DNA of 41,427 bases from assembly GCA_964494655.1 (NCBI GenBank), contig CAZBRM010000004.1, positions 1-41,427 on the forward strand. Direction: 5' to 3'. The translations under genes and the position numbers were made by a program. Source of the stretch: JAHJQT01 sp964494655. Lineage in GTDB: Bacteria; Patescibacteriota; Minisyncoccia; Portnoybacterales; UBA2143. Numbering within the stretch: position 1 is the stretch's first letter; the number at the start of each line of letters is the position of its first letter. The notes under the pieces are model-generated. The model was not told the origin of the DNA. It saw nothing but the letters and a program-made list of their open reading frames with translations, and made no database searches. This document shows positions 5,507 through 12,001 of this stretch, piece by piece.

Positions 5507-5685
5507 AAAATCTAATTACCTCCTCAAATTCCATACTATCCCACAGAACAGTCAGCCGAAGCTGGAGCGCCAATCATGAGGATATAAAGAATTAAAAGAG
5601 AAATGACAAAATAAAAGGCCTGTTGCCGCCAAAGCCCAATCCCTAAAGCTAAAAAGAGCAATATTTGCGTCATAATAATCATGTG
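5507..5685 (-). pseudogene. comEC: comEC fragment, copy B, at a cassette junction
   Basis: A 179-bp near-identical copy of 1031-1209 (differences only in the distal 60 bp). On the minus strand it encodes the first competence-domain helices of ComEC and ends at the ATGTG core. Joined across that core to the fragment at 6465-6595, the frame continues without a break (SGMH-M-IIMTQ). Units 10 and 11 therefore lie between two formerly adjacent pieces of comEC. Confidence 0.78.
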
Positions 5686-5710
5686 AATGGTAGAAATATG
5701 TCTAAATCCA

Positions 5711-5744
5711 TTGACATTAATTATTTTTTACTACATGCTATTAT
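5711..5744 (+). promoter_or_regulatory. Probable promoter of cassette unit 10
   Basis: TTGACA (5711-5716) is clear. The -10 is ambiguous: TATTAT at 5739-5744 sits too far away (22 nt), while CATGCT has the right spacing. Confidence 0.45.
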
Positions 5745-5781
5745 TAAAAGTAGTTCTTAATATATAAAGGAGGAGGATGCA

Positions 5782-6033
5782 ATGGAACAAGAAATTTTTG
5801 AAATTATAAAAAATTCTCAAATATTACCAGAAATGCTGATTTTATTTGGCACTACAATCCTTATAACTACTTCTGCATGGACACTCTTATTTCCTATTGG
5901 AAAAGGAAAATATCTTGTTTCGTCATGGTATTACTTTTGGAGAATTATGCTCTTTGGAATGTTTGCTTCTTTTCTTTTGGTACTTACTGTTATAGTTGCT
6001 GCTTATATACAATGTTCTTTTAAGAGCATATAG
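5782..6033 (+). CDS. Cassette 10: small two-helix membrane protein
   Basis: The product is 83 aa with GGAGGAGG before the ATG. Two hydrophobic segments (about residues 17-37 and 52-76) are separated by a short polar loop (FPIGKGKYLVSSW), predicting a hairpin in the inner membrane. Size and topology resemble holin-like or toxin-like peptides, but no diagnostic motif is present. It is followed after 52 bases by a second ORF without an intervening terminator or tail, so the two may form one two-gene cassette. Confidence 0.65.
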   Translation: MEQEIFEIIKNSQILPEMLILFGTTILITTSAWTLLFPIGKGKYLVSSWYYFWRIMLFGMFASFLLVLTVIVAAYIQCSFKSI

Positions 6034-6034
6034 C

Positions 6035-6064
6035 TTGACACGAAATATCTTTTCTAACTATTAG
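6035..6064 (+). promoter_or_regulatory. Possible internal promoter before cassette gene 11
   Basis: TTGACA (6035-6040), 18 nt, TATTAG (6059-6064). It lacks the upstream core and tail seen at true cassette junctions. Confidence 0.4.
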
Positions 6065-6085
6065 ACAAAAAGGAGGGTTATAAAA

Positions 6086-6379
6086 ATGGAGATTAGAGTT
6101 GTTTTAGACTTACCGGGACTGACAATGAAGAAAATTTTTGATGTGCCCAAGGAATTAGTTCCTAGAAAGGACGATGGGGTTAAATTTTGGGAAGAAAAAA
6201 GAAAAGACGCCGTTATGTTGGGTTATGCAACTGCTTTTTCGGTAACACGTGACCTAACTCAGGAAGATAAGCCTCCGATAGAGGTTTTTCTTAAGCCGGA
6301 GAGTGATGATTTAACCAAAGCGTGTCTGGAAGAATTTGAGAGGGTACTATCAAAACAAGGCTGGCAAATCCAGCGTTAA
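6086..6379 (+). CDS. Cassette gene 11: orphan 97-aa soluble protein
   Basis: AGGAGGG precedes the ATG. The product looks like a small alpha/beta protein, with a strand-rich start (MEIRVVLDLPGL), a charged middle (FWEEKRKDAVM) and a C-terminal helix ending EEFERVLSKQGW. No family is recognised. It shares a unit with the two-helix membrane protein just upstream. A membrane effector plus soluble partner (for example toxin and antitoxin) would fit that arrangement, but nothing in the sequence proves it. It is the last cargo of the array. Confidence 0.62.
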   Translation: MEIRVVLDLPGLTMKKIFDVPKELVPRKDDGVKFWEEKRKDAVMLGYATAFSVTRDLTQEDKPPIEVFLKPESDDLTKACLEEFERVLSKQGWQIQR

Positions 6380-6399
6380 ATCTTTTTGCCGAGTCAACG

Positions 6400-6433
6400 A
6401 AGAGGCCGACTCAACGCAGTTGGCCTCTTTTTA
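6400..6433 (+). terminator. Terminator of the last cassette
   Basis: AAGAGGCCGACT/AGTTGGCCTCTT with loop CAACGC, followed by TTTT: a near-perfect 12-bp stem. Confidence 0.88.
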
Positions 6434-6439
6434 TTTCCC

Positions 6440-6469
6440 AAATTGTAGCTATAGAGTTATAGGTATGTG
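6440..6469 (+). repeat. Terminal cassette tail/core repeat at the array-comEC boundary
   Basis: A consensus tail GCTATAGAGTTATAGG plus TATGTG. Instead of a cassette header, comEC coding sequence (minus strand) follows directly after the core, which marks the right end of the array. Confidence 0.85.
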
Positions 6470-6595
6470 CATTCCCGAGACGGCAGTGATATGCCTTGTT
6501 CCAGTAATATTTAATTTTTCTTTTAAAACCATTCCAAAACCATGCCTTAGAAAGATGAACAGGCGTGATAGTGCGTCCTCTTGCTCAAAACCAGG
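6465..6595 (-). pseudogene. comEC: comEC fragment at the right end of the array
   Basis: On the minus strand it encodes MVLKEKLNITGTRHI then TAVSGMH, the strongly conserved entry of the ComEC competence domain, preceded by PGFEQEDALSRLF. It starts immediately after the cobA stop codon and is cut at the ATGTG core. It lacks the N-terminal domain and everything after SGMH. Base composition is visibly richer in G+C than the native comEC start at 1-437, which suggests a different source. Confidence 0.78.
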
Positions 6596-6597
6596 CA

Positions 6598-7104
6598 TTA
6601 GAACTCGATTCCTTTTCTTGGTTTTATTGCTTTAGTGTAATAATGTTTAATTTCTTTCATTTCTGTAACTAAATCTGCTGCTTGAATAAGTTTTTTAGAA
6701 GCGTTACGGCCAGTTAGGACGAGCTCTGTTTTTGACGAAGTTTCTTTTATTAATTCCAGAATATCTTTTACTTTAATTAAGTCAAAGTAATTTACCATAT
6801 TCATTTCATCCAAAATTATTAAGTCGTATTTTTTACTTTTAATTGCTTTTTGGGCAAAATTAAAACCTTGACTTGCAAGGTTAAAATCTTTTTTTAATAA
6901 TTTACCTTTACTGACAAATCCTTTTCTGCCAAAGATTTTTACTTCAAAATTCTTTATTTTTTTAATCGCCTCTATTTCTGAACTCTTACCGTCTTTCAAA
7001 AACTGAATTAATAAAACTTTTTTACCAGCGCCTACAGATCGTAAACCAAGACCCAAAGCTGCAGTTGTTTTGCCTTTTGCATCACCTGTATAAATTTGAA
7101 GCAT
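6598..7104 (-). CDS. cobA: Cob(I)alamin adenosyltransferase (CobA/BtuR type)
   Basis: The product is 168 aa, near normal length. It transfers the adenosyl group of ATP to cob(I)alamin to make coenzyme B12. The P-loop GDAKGKTTAA lies at residues 7-16, the Walker B-like ILDEMNMV near residue 96, the conserved LTGRNASKKLI near 131, and the family's C-terminal signature HYYTKAIKPRKGIEF closes the protein. It starts 12 bases after nrdJ on the same strand, so the two are probably co-transcribed. The product of this enzyme is the cofactor that NrdJ needs. Its stop codon abuts the comEC fragment. Confidence 0.93.
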   Translation of the reverse strand: MLQIYTGDAKGKTTAALGLGLRSVGAGKKVLLIQFLKDGKSSEIEAIKKIKNFEVKIFGRKGFVSKGKLLKKDFNLASQGFNFAQKAIKSKKYDLIILDEMNMVNYFDLIKVKDILELIKETSSKTELVLTGRNASKKLIQAADLVTEMKEIKHYYTKAIKPRKGIEF

Positions 7105-7116
7105 GTTAATTATAAA

Positions 7117-10100
7117 TTATACATTACAAGTCGGACAGCTTCCAGGAGGCAAATCTGGAATATCAGGCGAAGGATCACGCAATTCAGGAGAAACATCTTT
7201 TTCTTTAACCATTTTCTTATCTGCTTTTGGCAAAGATCCTTGCTCTTTACCTTTAATATTTAAAACTTGCTGTTTTCTGCTTTCGTTTCTGTAAAAAGTT
7301 ACACCCTTGCATCCTAAATCATAAGACATAATATATGCTTTTCTAATATCGTCTTCTGAAGCGGAATAAGGAAAATTAATTGTCTTACTTGTGGCATTAT
7401 CAACATATTTTTGAAAAGCTGCCTGCATTTTTATATGATCCTCCGGCTTAATATCTAAAGCAGTAACAAAAATCTTTTTTATATCAGTTGGAATTTCTTT
7501 AATATCCTGAATACTTCCTTTTCTTGAAATTTCTTCAATAAGTTTTTTAGACCAAAAACCTCGTTCTTTGGCTATTTCTTCAAAAATAGAATTAACTTCA
7601 ACTAATTCTTGATCGCCTAAAACATGTTTTCTAGTATAAGCGACAGCAAAAAGCGGTTCAATAGCTGATGAGGCGCCAGCAATAATACCTATTGTTCCTG
7701 TTGGAGCAATTGTAGTTATAGTCGCATTCCTAACTTTAGGCATATTTTTTTCATTATAAATACTATCTTTTAAATTAGGAAAAACTTCTCTTTGCTCAGC
7801 TAATCCAACTGATGCTTTTCTGCCTTCTTCTTGAATAAATTTCATCACACTTTTACCAACCATTAGCGCTTTTCTGGAATTATACGGAATCCTTAACCTG
7901 ATAAGCATATCTGTAAAACCCATTACGCCTAAACCTATTTTCCTATTCCCTCTAGTTAATTTTTCTATTTCAGGCAGAGGATAACGATTAACTTCAATAA
8001 CATTATCTAAAAAATGAACTGCGTTAATAGTTGTTTGCTTAAGCTTGTCCCAATCAATTTCCCAGATTTTTGACCGAGCAGTTTTTTTCTTAATTATTTT
8101 GCTTAAATTGATACTACCTAAGTTACAGCTCTCGAAAGGAAGCAATGGCTGCTCCCCGCATTGTCGACTGATGATTCCACTCATTAAAGGTTTTTTAGAT
8201 AATTTAGTTTTGCCATTAGGTTTAGTGATATAAGCAACAGTATGAAATTCATCTACGGTGATATTATAAACATCTTCATTGCCATAAAATTTTATAGATT
8301 TAACTTTATGATTATGCATTATCAACTCTTCTCTGAAAGCATTATAGCCACCAAAAGTACTCCTTAAATCTCCAGAATAACCAAAATTATTTACATATTT
8401 CTTAAACTCTAAATAATTAGGCATATTTCTTTTTTCTTTGATAAATTTGATCCCTAATTTATAAAGTTCTCTCCTCAATTTATCTCTGTTTTTCTTTTTT
8501 GCATCAATAACACTATCTGTATTTCTAATACTATTAACATAGCTAGCTCTACAGGATCTTGAACAAAAACTCTTATTTATATTTTCTTTATATATTATTT
8601 CCTTACTACATTTTAAGCACGCCGACTTAATATAAGAATAGATAGTTTTTGATTTACTTATTTTTTCTTTAATTTCAGGATGTTTCTTATATAGTTCAAT
8701 AATTCTTAAACTTTGATCTTTTCTATTTTTAGGATTTTTAAAATACAAACTAGTTAAATCGCCAATTAATTTTTTTGTTGTCTCTCTATGCTTTCGACCA
8801 AACATGCCATTCCCCTTGCCAGATTTTAATTTACTCATCTTTTCTCTATAAATATCTTTTTCTTGATCTGATAATTTTTGCCACCATTTTCCTTTCATTA
8901 TATTTTGTTCTCCAGTTTGATGTAAACTATCATGAGCGCTTTGGCTCATAACTTCTAAATTCTTAATATCATTATCCAGCCCATTAAAATTTTTATGATG
9001 AACTACTTCGTTTGGATATTTCTTAATCTTTCTGCCAAGTAAAAGCTCCGCAATCATTCTATGCTCGGATTTAGCTCTTTTACCATTATTTTGTGTTATC
9101 CCCCAATAAACACAATTTTTCCTAGTCGCTGTATATTGAAACTTATTAAAAGGCATCAAGCTTACACCTGGTTTTAAATCTTTCAATTTAACATCATTAT
9201 TTTTTCTATCTTTAAATTTATGATCTTCAGTAGCAATCAGATAACTATTATCATCAAAGACAACTTTCCAAACAGGAACATTAGTTCTTGTTTTCCTTGG
9301 ATTTCGTCCCATTCGAATTTGCACTTTTCCATTACCATAACAATATACTGGAATATCTTTTTTTTCTTTAACCAATTGTTTTATTGAAACACAATTTCTA
9401 CCATCAGCCACACCTACCAAGGTATCTCCAACTACGCATGGATTAGTGCTTTCTATCTTACCTAATTTTGGAGTTGGATTGTCTCTATTAATTCTGTCAA
9501 TGAAAATAACTCCTGGCTCTCCATTTTTCCACGCATAATCAACAATTAAATCAAAAACCATATTAGCGTCTAATTGGCCTGAAATTTGACCGTCTCGAGG
9601 ATTTATTAAATTATATTTCTTCTTCTTTTTAACCGCCTCCATAAATTCATCAGTCAAAGCAACGGAAATATTAAAATTATTTAAAACCCCTTCTTCTGAT
9701 TTAGCTGTAATAAATTCCAATATATCGGGATGATCAACATTTAAAATTCCCATATTAGCTCCACGTCTTTTGCCGCCCTGTTTTATTACATCAGTAGCCG
9801 CATTAAAAACACTCATAAAAGACAATGGACCAGAAGAAGCTCCTTGAGTTGATTTAATATTATCTCCCCTTGGGCGCAAATGAGAGAAATTAAAACCTGT
9901 ACCGCCACCACTTTTGTGAACCAAAGCGGTATTTTTAATTGCTTCAAAAATTTCCTCCATTGAATCACCTACTGGGAGAACAAAACAACCACTAAGTTGC
10001 TGGAGTACGCCTCCAGCATTCATTAATGTTGGAGAATTAGGTAAAAATTCCAAAGATGCCATCATTTTATAGAATTTTTCGCCAATATCAAAAAGTTCAT

Positions 10101-10599
10101 CATCTGAAATTGAAGGATTAAAAAACGACTCAGCTGAAGCAATATTAGCGGCTACCCGCTGAAATAATTGCTGAGGCGTTTCAATTATTTTTCCTTGTTC
10201 ATCTTTTTTTAAATATCTTGATTCAAGAACTTTTAAGGCATTAGGCATGAGCTTTGTTTTTACATTACGGCTTAAAAGCCACCACTTAGCATCTCTAAGC
10301 TCTTTTCTTTTTTGACGATAAAGACCGTATAACTCCGCAATATCTTTTTGGCCTTCTTTAGCTAATGTTTCAATAACTACATCCTGAAGTTGTTCTACTT
10401 TTGGGATTTCTTCTTTAAAACGCTTATTTAGAATTTCAACTACACTATTAGAAATTTTTTGGGCTAATTTTTTATCCTCTTTTCCTCCCGCCTGAAGAGC
10501 TTTTAAAATAGCTTCTGTAATTTTAACTTGATTAAAATTAACGATTCTACCATCTCTTTTTTTAACACTCTGTATATATTTTACATTCTTTTTAGACAT
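7117..10599 (-). CDS. nrdJ: Adenosylcobalamin-dependent (class II) ribonucleotide reductase with intein
   Basis: The precursor is 1160 aa. Removal of a 426-aa intein (residues 388-813) leaves a 734-aa enzyme that reduces ribonucleotides to deoxyribonucleotides using a B12-derived radical. Visible parts are an N-terminal ATP-cone (about residues 8-95, VKKRDGRIVNFNQ), the reductase barrel with LSGCFVLP, the active-site NPCGEQPLLPFESCNLGS split by the intein, and a C-terminal thiol tail GSCPTCNV. The +1 extein residue is the cysteine expected to carry the thiyl radical, so activity depends on splicing. cobA follows immediately. The promoter lies at 10703-10731. Confidence 0.95.
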   Translation of the reverse strand: MSKKNVKYIQSVKKRDGRIVNFNQVKITEAILKALQAGGKEDKKLAQKISNSVVEILNKRFKEEIPKVEQLQDVVIETLAKEGQKDIAELYGLYRQKRKELRDAKWWLLSRNVKTKLMPNALKVLESRYLKKDEQGKIIETPQQLFQRVAANIASAESFFNPSISDDELFDIGEKFYKMMASLEFLPNSPTLMNAGGVLQQLSGCFVLPVGDSMEEIFEAIKNTALVHKSGGGTGFNFSHLRPRGDNIKSTQGASSGPLSFMSVFNAATDVIKQGGKRRGANMGILNVDHPDILEFITAKSEEGVLNNFNISVALTDEFMEAVKKKKKYNLINPRDGQISGQLDANMVFDLIVDYAWKNGEPGVIFIDRINRDNPTPKLGKIESTNPCVVGDTLVGVADGRNCVSIKQLVKEKKDIPVYCYGNGKVQIRMGRNPRKTRTNVPVWKVVFDDNSYLIATEDHKFKDRKNNDVKLKDLKPGVSLMPFNKFQYTATRKNCVYWGITQNNGKRAKSEHRMIAELLLGRKIKKYPNEVVHHKNFNGLDNDIKNLEVMSQSAHDSLHQTGEQNIMKGKWWQKLSDQEKDIYREKMSKLKSGKGNGMFGRKHRETTKKLIGDLTSLYFKNPKNRKDQSLRIIELYKKHPEIKEKISKSKTIYSYIKSACLKCSKEIIYKENINKSFCSRSCRASYVNSIRNTDSVIDAKKKNRDKLRRELYKLGIKFIKEKRNMPNYLEFKKYVNNFGYSGDLRSTFGGYNAFREELIMHNHKVKSIKFYGNEDVYNITVDEFHTVAYITKPNGKTKLSKKPLMSGIISRQCGEQPLLPFESCNLGSINLSKIIKKKTARSKIWEIDWDKLKQTTINAVHFLDNVIEVNRYPLPEIEKLTRGNRKIGLGVMGFTDMLIRLRIPYNSRKALMVGKSVMKFIQEEGRKASVGLAEQREVFPNLKDSIYNEKNMPKVRNATITTIAPTGTIGIIAGASSAIEPLFAVAYTRKHVLGDQELVEVNSIFEEIAKERGFWSKKLIEEISRKGSIQDIKEIPTDIKKIFVTALDIKPEDHIKMQAAFQKYVDNATSKTINFPYSASEDDIRKAYIMSYDLGCKGVTFYRNESRKQQVLNIKGKEQGSLPKADKKMVKEKDVSPELRDPSPDIPDLPPGSCPTCNV
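8161..9438 (-). other. Intein with HNH homing endonuclease inside nrdJ
   Basis: The insertion interrupts the conserved NP-CGEQ of NrdJ. It begins with Cys (CVVGDTLV), has block B IATEDHKF at residues 455-461 of the precursor and block F VYNITVDEFHTVAYI near the end. Its final residues SGIISRQ align with the usual GIVVHN, so the penultimate His is Arg and the terminal Asn is Gln, followed by Cys+1. The centre carries an HNH nuclease (VVHHKNFNGLDNDIKNLEVMS), a NUMOD3-like GMFGRKHRETTKK and a four-cysteine finger. It is in frame and apparently intact. Confidence 0.92.
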
Positions 10600-10610
10600 A
10601 AAAAAATTTC

Positions 10611-10693
10611 TTTGTTTTTATCGACATTATTTGACTCTATGCTAATCTTTTTTTAAAATTATTTATATTAACAATATCAGCACAAAAACAAAG
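10611..10693 (-). promoter_or_regulatory. Long inverted repeat in the nrdJ leader
   Basis: In the leader RNA, TTCTTTGTTTTT near the 5' end can pair with AAAAACAAAGAA, which ends just before the start codon. That stem would enclose the translation start region. I see no B12-box or NrdR box. A regulatory role is a guess. Confidence 0.4.
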
Positions 10694-10702
10694 AACACCT
10701 TT

Positions 10703-10731
10703 ATTTTACTCTAATCAAAAAAATGAGTCAA
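10703..10731 (-). promoter_or_regulatory. Promoter of nrdJ-cobA
   Basis: TTGACT (10731-10726), 17 nt, TAAAAT (10708-10703) on the minus strand. It gives a leader of about 100 nt, unusually long for this chromosome. Confidence 0.65.
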
Positions 10732-10738
10732 ATGAAAA

Positions 10739-10762
10739 CAGCGAACAACTTTTGTTCGCTGT
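10739..10762 (-). terminator. Terminator after ftsZ
   Basis: A perfect stem around AGCGAACAA/TTGTTCGCT with a 3-nt loop. TTTTC follows on the minus strand and TCTTCTTTTT on the plus, so it may act in both directions. Confidence 0.72.
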
Positions 10763-10784
10763 CTTCTTTTTATTTTTTATTTTA

Positions 10785-11903
10785 CTATTTCATCTTTCTT
10801 CTAATAAAAGCGGGAATGTCCCATTCATTTTCAACCTCTTCAACTGAATCAGTTTTAAATTTAACAGGAGCTTTTTTATTTTCTCTATTATTTACATTAA
10901 TAGGAGAAATATCCTGTATTTTTGTTTCGCTTGATTTCTTCAATAAGTTTTCATCAAATCCAGTAGCAATAACAGTAATTTTAATTTCTCCTTTCTTTAA
11001 TTTATCATCCATAACAGCTCCAAAAATAACTTTCGCGTCTGAATCTATTGACTCAGTTATAACTTTAGCTGCTTCATTAATTTCACTCATAGCTAAATCA
11101 GAACCGCCGCTAACATTAAATAACACGCCCTTTGCTCCGTCAATAGAAATTTCCAAAAGAGGAGAGTTAATAGCTATTTTAGCAGCTTCAACAGCGCGAT
11201 CTTCTCCAGTCGCTTTTCCAATACCCATTAAAGCAGAACCGGTATTTTGCATAATCGCCTTAACATCAGCAAAATCAACATTAACTATCCCTGGAGTAAC
11301 TATTAAATCTGAAATTCCTTGAACTGCTTGTCTTGAAACATCATCAACTACGGAAAAAGCATTTAATAAAGATGTCTTTTTATCAATAACTGAAAGCAGT
11401 TTATCGTTAGGGATTAAAATTAAAGTATCAACATTGTCCCTGAGACTAGCTAATCCTTCTTCAGCAATTTGAGCTCTTTGCTTTCCTTCAAAAGCAAAAG
11501 GCTTAGTAACAACAGCAACTGTCAAAGCTCCTGAATCTCTCGCAGCTTCGGCAATAATTGGACCCGCTCCAGTACCTGTTCCACCTCCTAATCCATAAAC
11601 GATAAAAACCATATCAGAACCTTTAACTACTTCGTGAATTTCATCGCGATTCTCTTCAGCTGCTTGTCTGCCTATTTCTGGATTCATTCCAGCTCCTAAT
11701 CCTTTAGTAAGATTCTTCCCAATATGAACTCTTTCAGGCGCATTAACATGATGCAAATCTTGCGCATCAGTATTGATAGCGACAAAATCTACTCCATGAA
11801 TTTTACATGAAATCATCCTACTGATAGTATTACCTCCGCTTCCTCCAACTCCAATAACCTTAATTTTAGCAAATGATTCTACTTCTGGTTTTATTTGAGC
11901 CAT
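10785..11903 (-). CDS. ftsZ: Cell division protein FtsZ
   Basis: The product is 372 aa. The tubulin-like GTPase polymerises into the division ring. The G-box GGGTGTG is at residues 106-112, the N-terminal IGVGGSGGN at 17-25 and the T7 synergy loop NVDFADVKAIM at 208-218. The protein ends with a variable linker and the conserved C-terminal peptide WDIPAFIRRK, which binds FtsA and other partners. ftsA lies directly upstream on the same strand, the usual order. The 98-bp gap between them contains a hairpin. ftsZ is the last gene of this operon. Confidence 0.97.
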   Translation of the reverse strand: MAQIKPEVESFAKIKVIGVGGSGGNTISRMISCKIHGVDFVAINTDAQDLHHVNAPERVHIGKNLTKGLGAGMNPEIGRQAAEENRDEIHEVVKGSDMVFIVYGLGGGTGTGAGPIIAEAARDSGALTVAVVTKPFAFEGKQRAQIAEEGLASLRDNVDTLILIPNDKLLSVIDKKTSLLNAFSVVDDVSRQAVQGISDLIVTPGIVNVDFADVKAIMQNTGSALMGIGKATGEDRAVEAAKIAINSPLLEISIDGAKGVLFNVSGGSDLAMSEINEAAKVITESIDSDAKVIFGAVMDDKLKKGEIKITVIATGFDENLLKKSSETKIQDISPINVNNRENKKAPVKFKTDSVEEVENEWDIPAFIRRKMK

Positions 11904-11932
11904 AATATTTAAAATATATTATTATTATAACT

Positions 11933-11965
11933 AATAATGAGGATCCTTAGACCCTCCTTATTATT
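11933..11965 (-). promoter_or_regulatory. Hairpin between ftsA and ftsZ
   Basis: AATAAT and GAGG pair with CCTC and ATTATT, with a bulge, around GGATCC. There is no T tract on the ftsZ side, so an mRNA processing or stability element is more likely than a full terminator. Confidence 0.4.
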
Positions 11966-12001
11966 TTAAAAACTAACACAAATAAAAAAATAATGCAACC
12001 C

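Larger units (their letters stand above)
504..6469 (+). mobile_element. Tandem array of autonomous small-gene cassettes
   Basis: Ten or eleven short transcription units lie head to tail on the plus strand, against the direction of the genes on both sides. Nearly all begin with a YATGTG core followed by a conserved stretch ending in a TTGACA promoter, and end with a hairpin terminator plus a tail containing GCTATAGAGTTATAGG or a close variant. Cargos are unrelated and differ visibly in base composition. Eight tails (from 1713 to 6469) and two long junctions made of comEC sequence (1031-1209, 5507-5685) separate the units. The layout recalls integron cassettes, but each unit has its own promoter, I find no attC R boxes (RYYYAAC/GTTRRRY pairs) and no recombinase is in view. 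That it is mobile is inference. Confidence 0.6.

Noticed and set aside
1031..6469. CRISPR array
   Set aside because: The repeats are about 30 bp, but the intervals are 0.3-1.1 kb, irregular and contain genes and promoters. There are no cas genes.
1205..6469. Classical integron with attC sites
   Set aside because: I looked for RYYYAAC and GTTRRRY pairs at the junctions. The hairpins present are short terminators with T tracts and the crossover core is YATGTG. A covariance search could still overturn this.
504..6469. pdif/Xer modules (dif-like 11-6-11 sites)
   Set aside because: The tail has only a short CTATA/TATAG inverted repeat and I cannot fit XerC and XerD arms to it. The inferred crossover lies beside the repeat, not in its centre.
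10723..11322. 199-codon plus-strand ORF across the ftsZ end
   Set aside because: It is a shadow of ftsZ on the opposite strand, without ribosome binding site or recognisable protein features.
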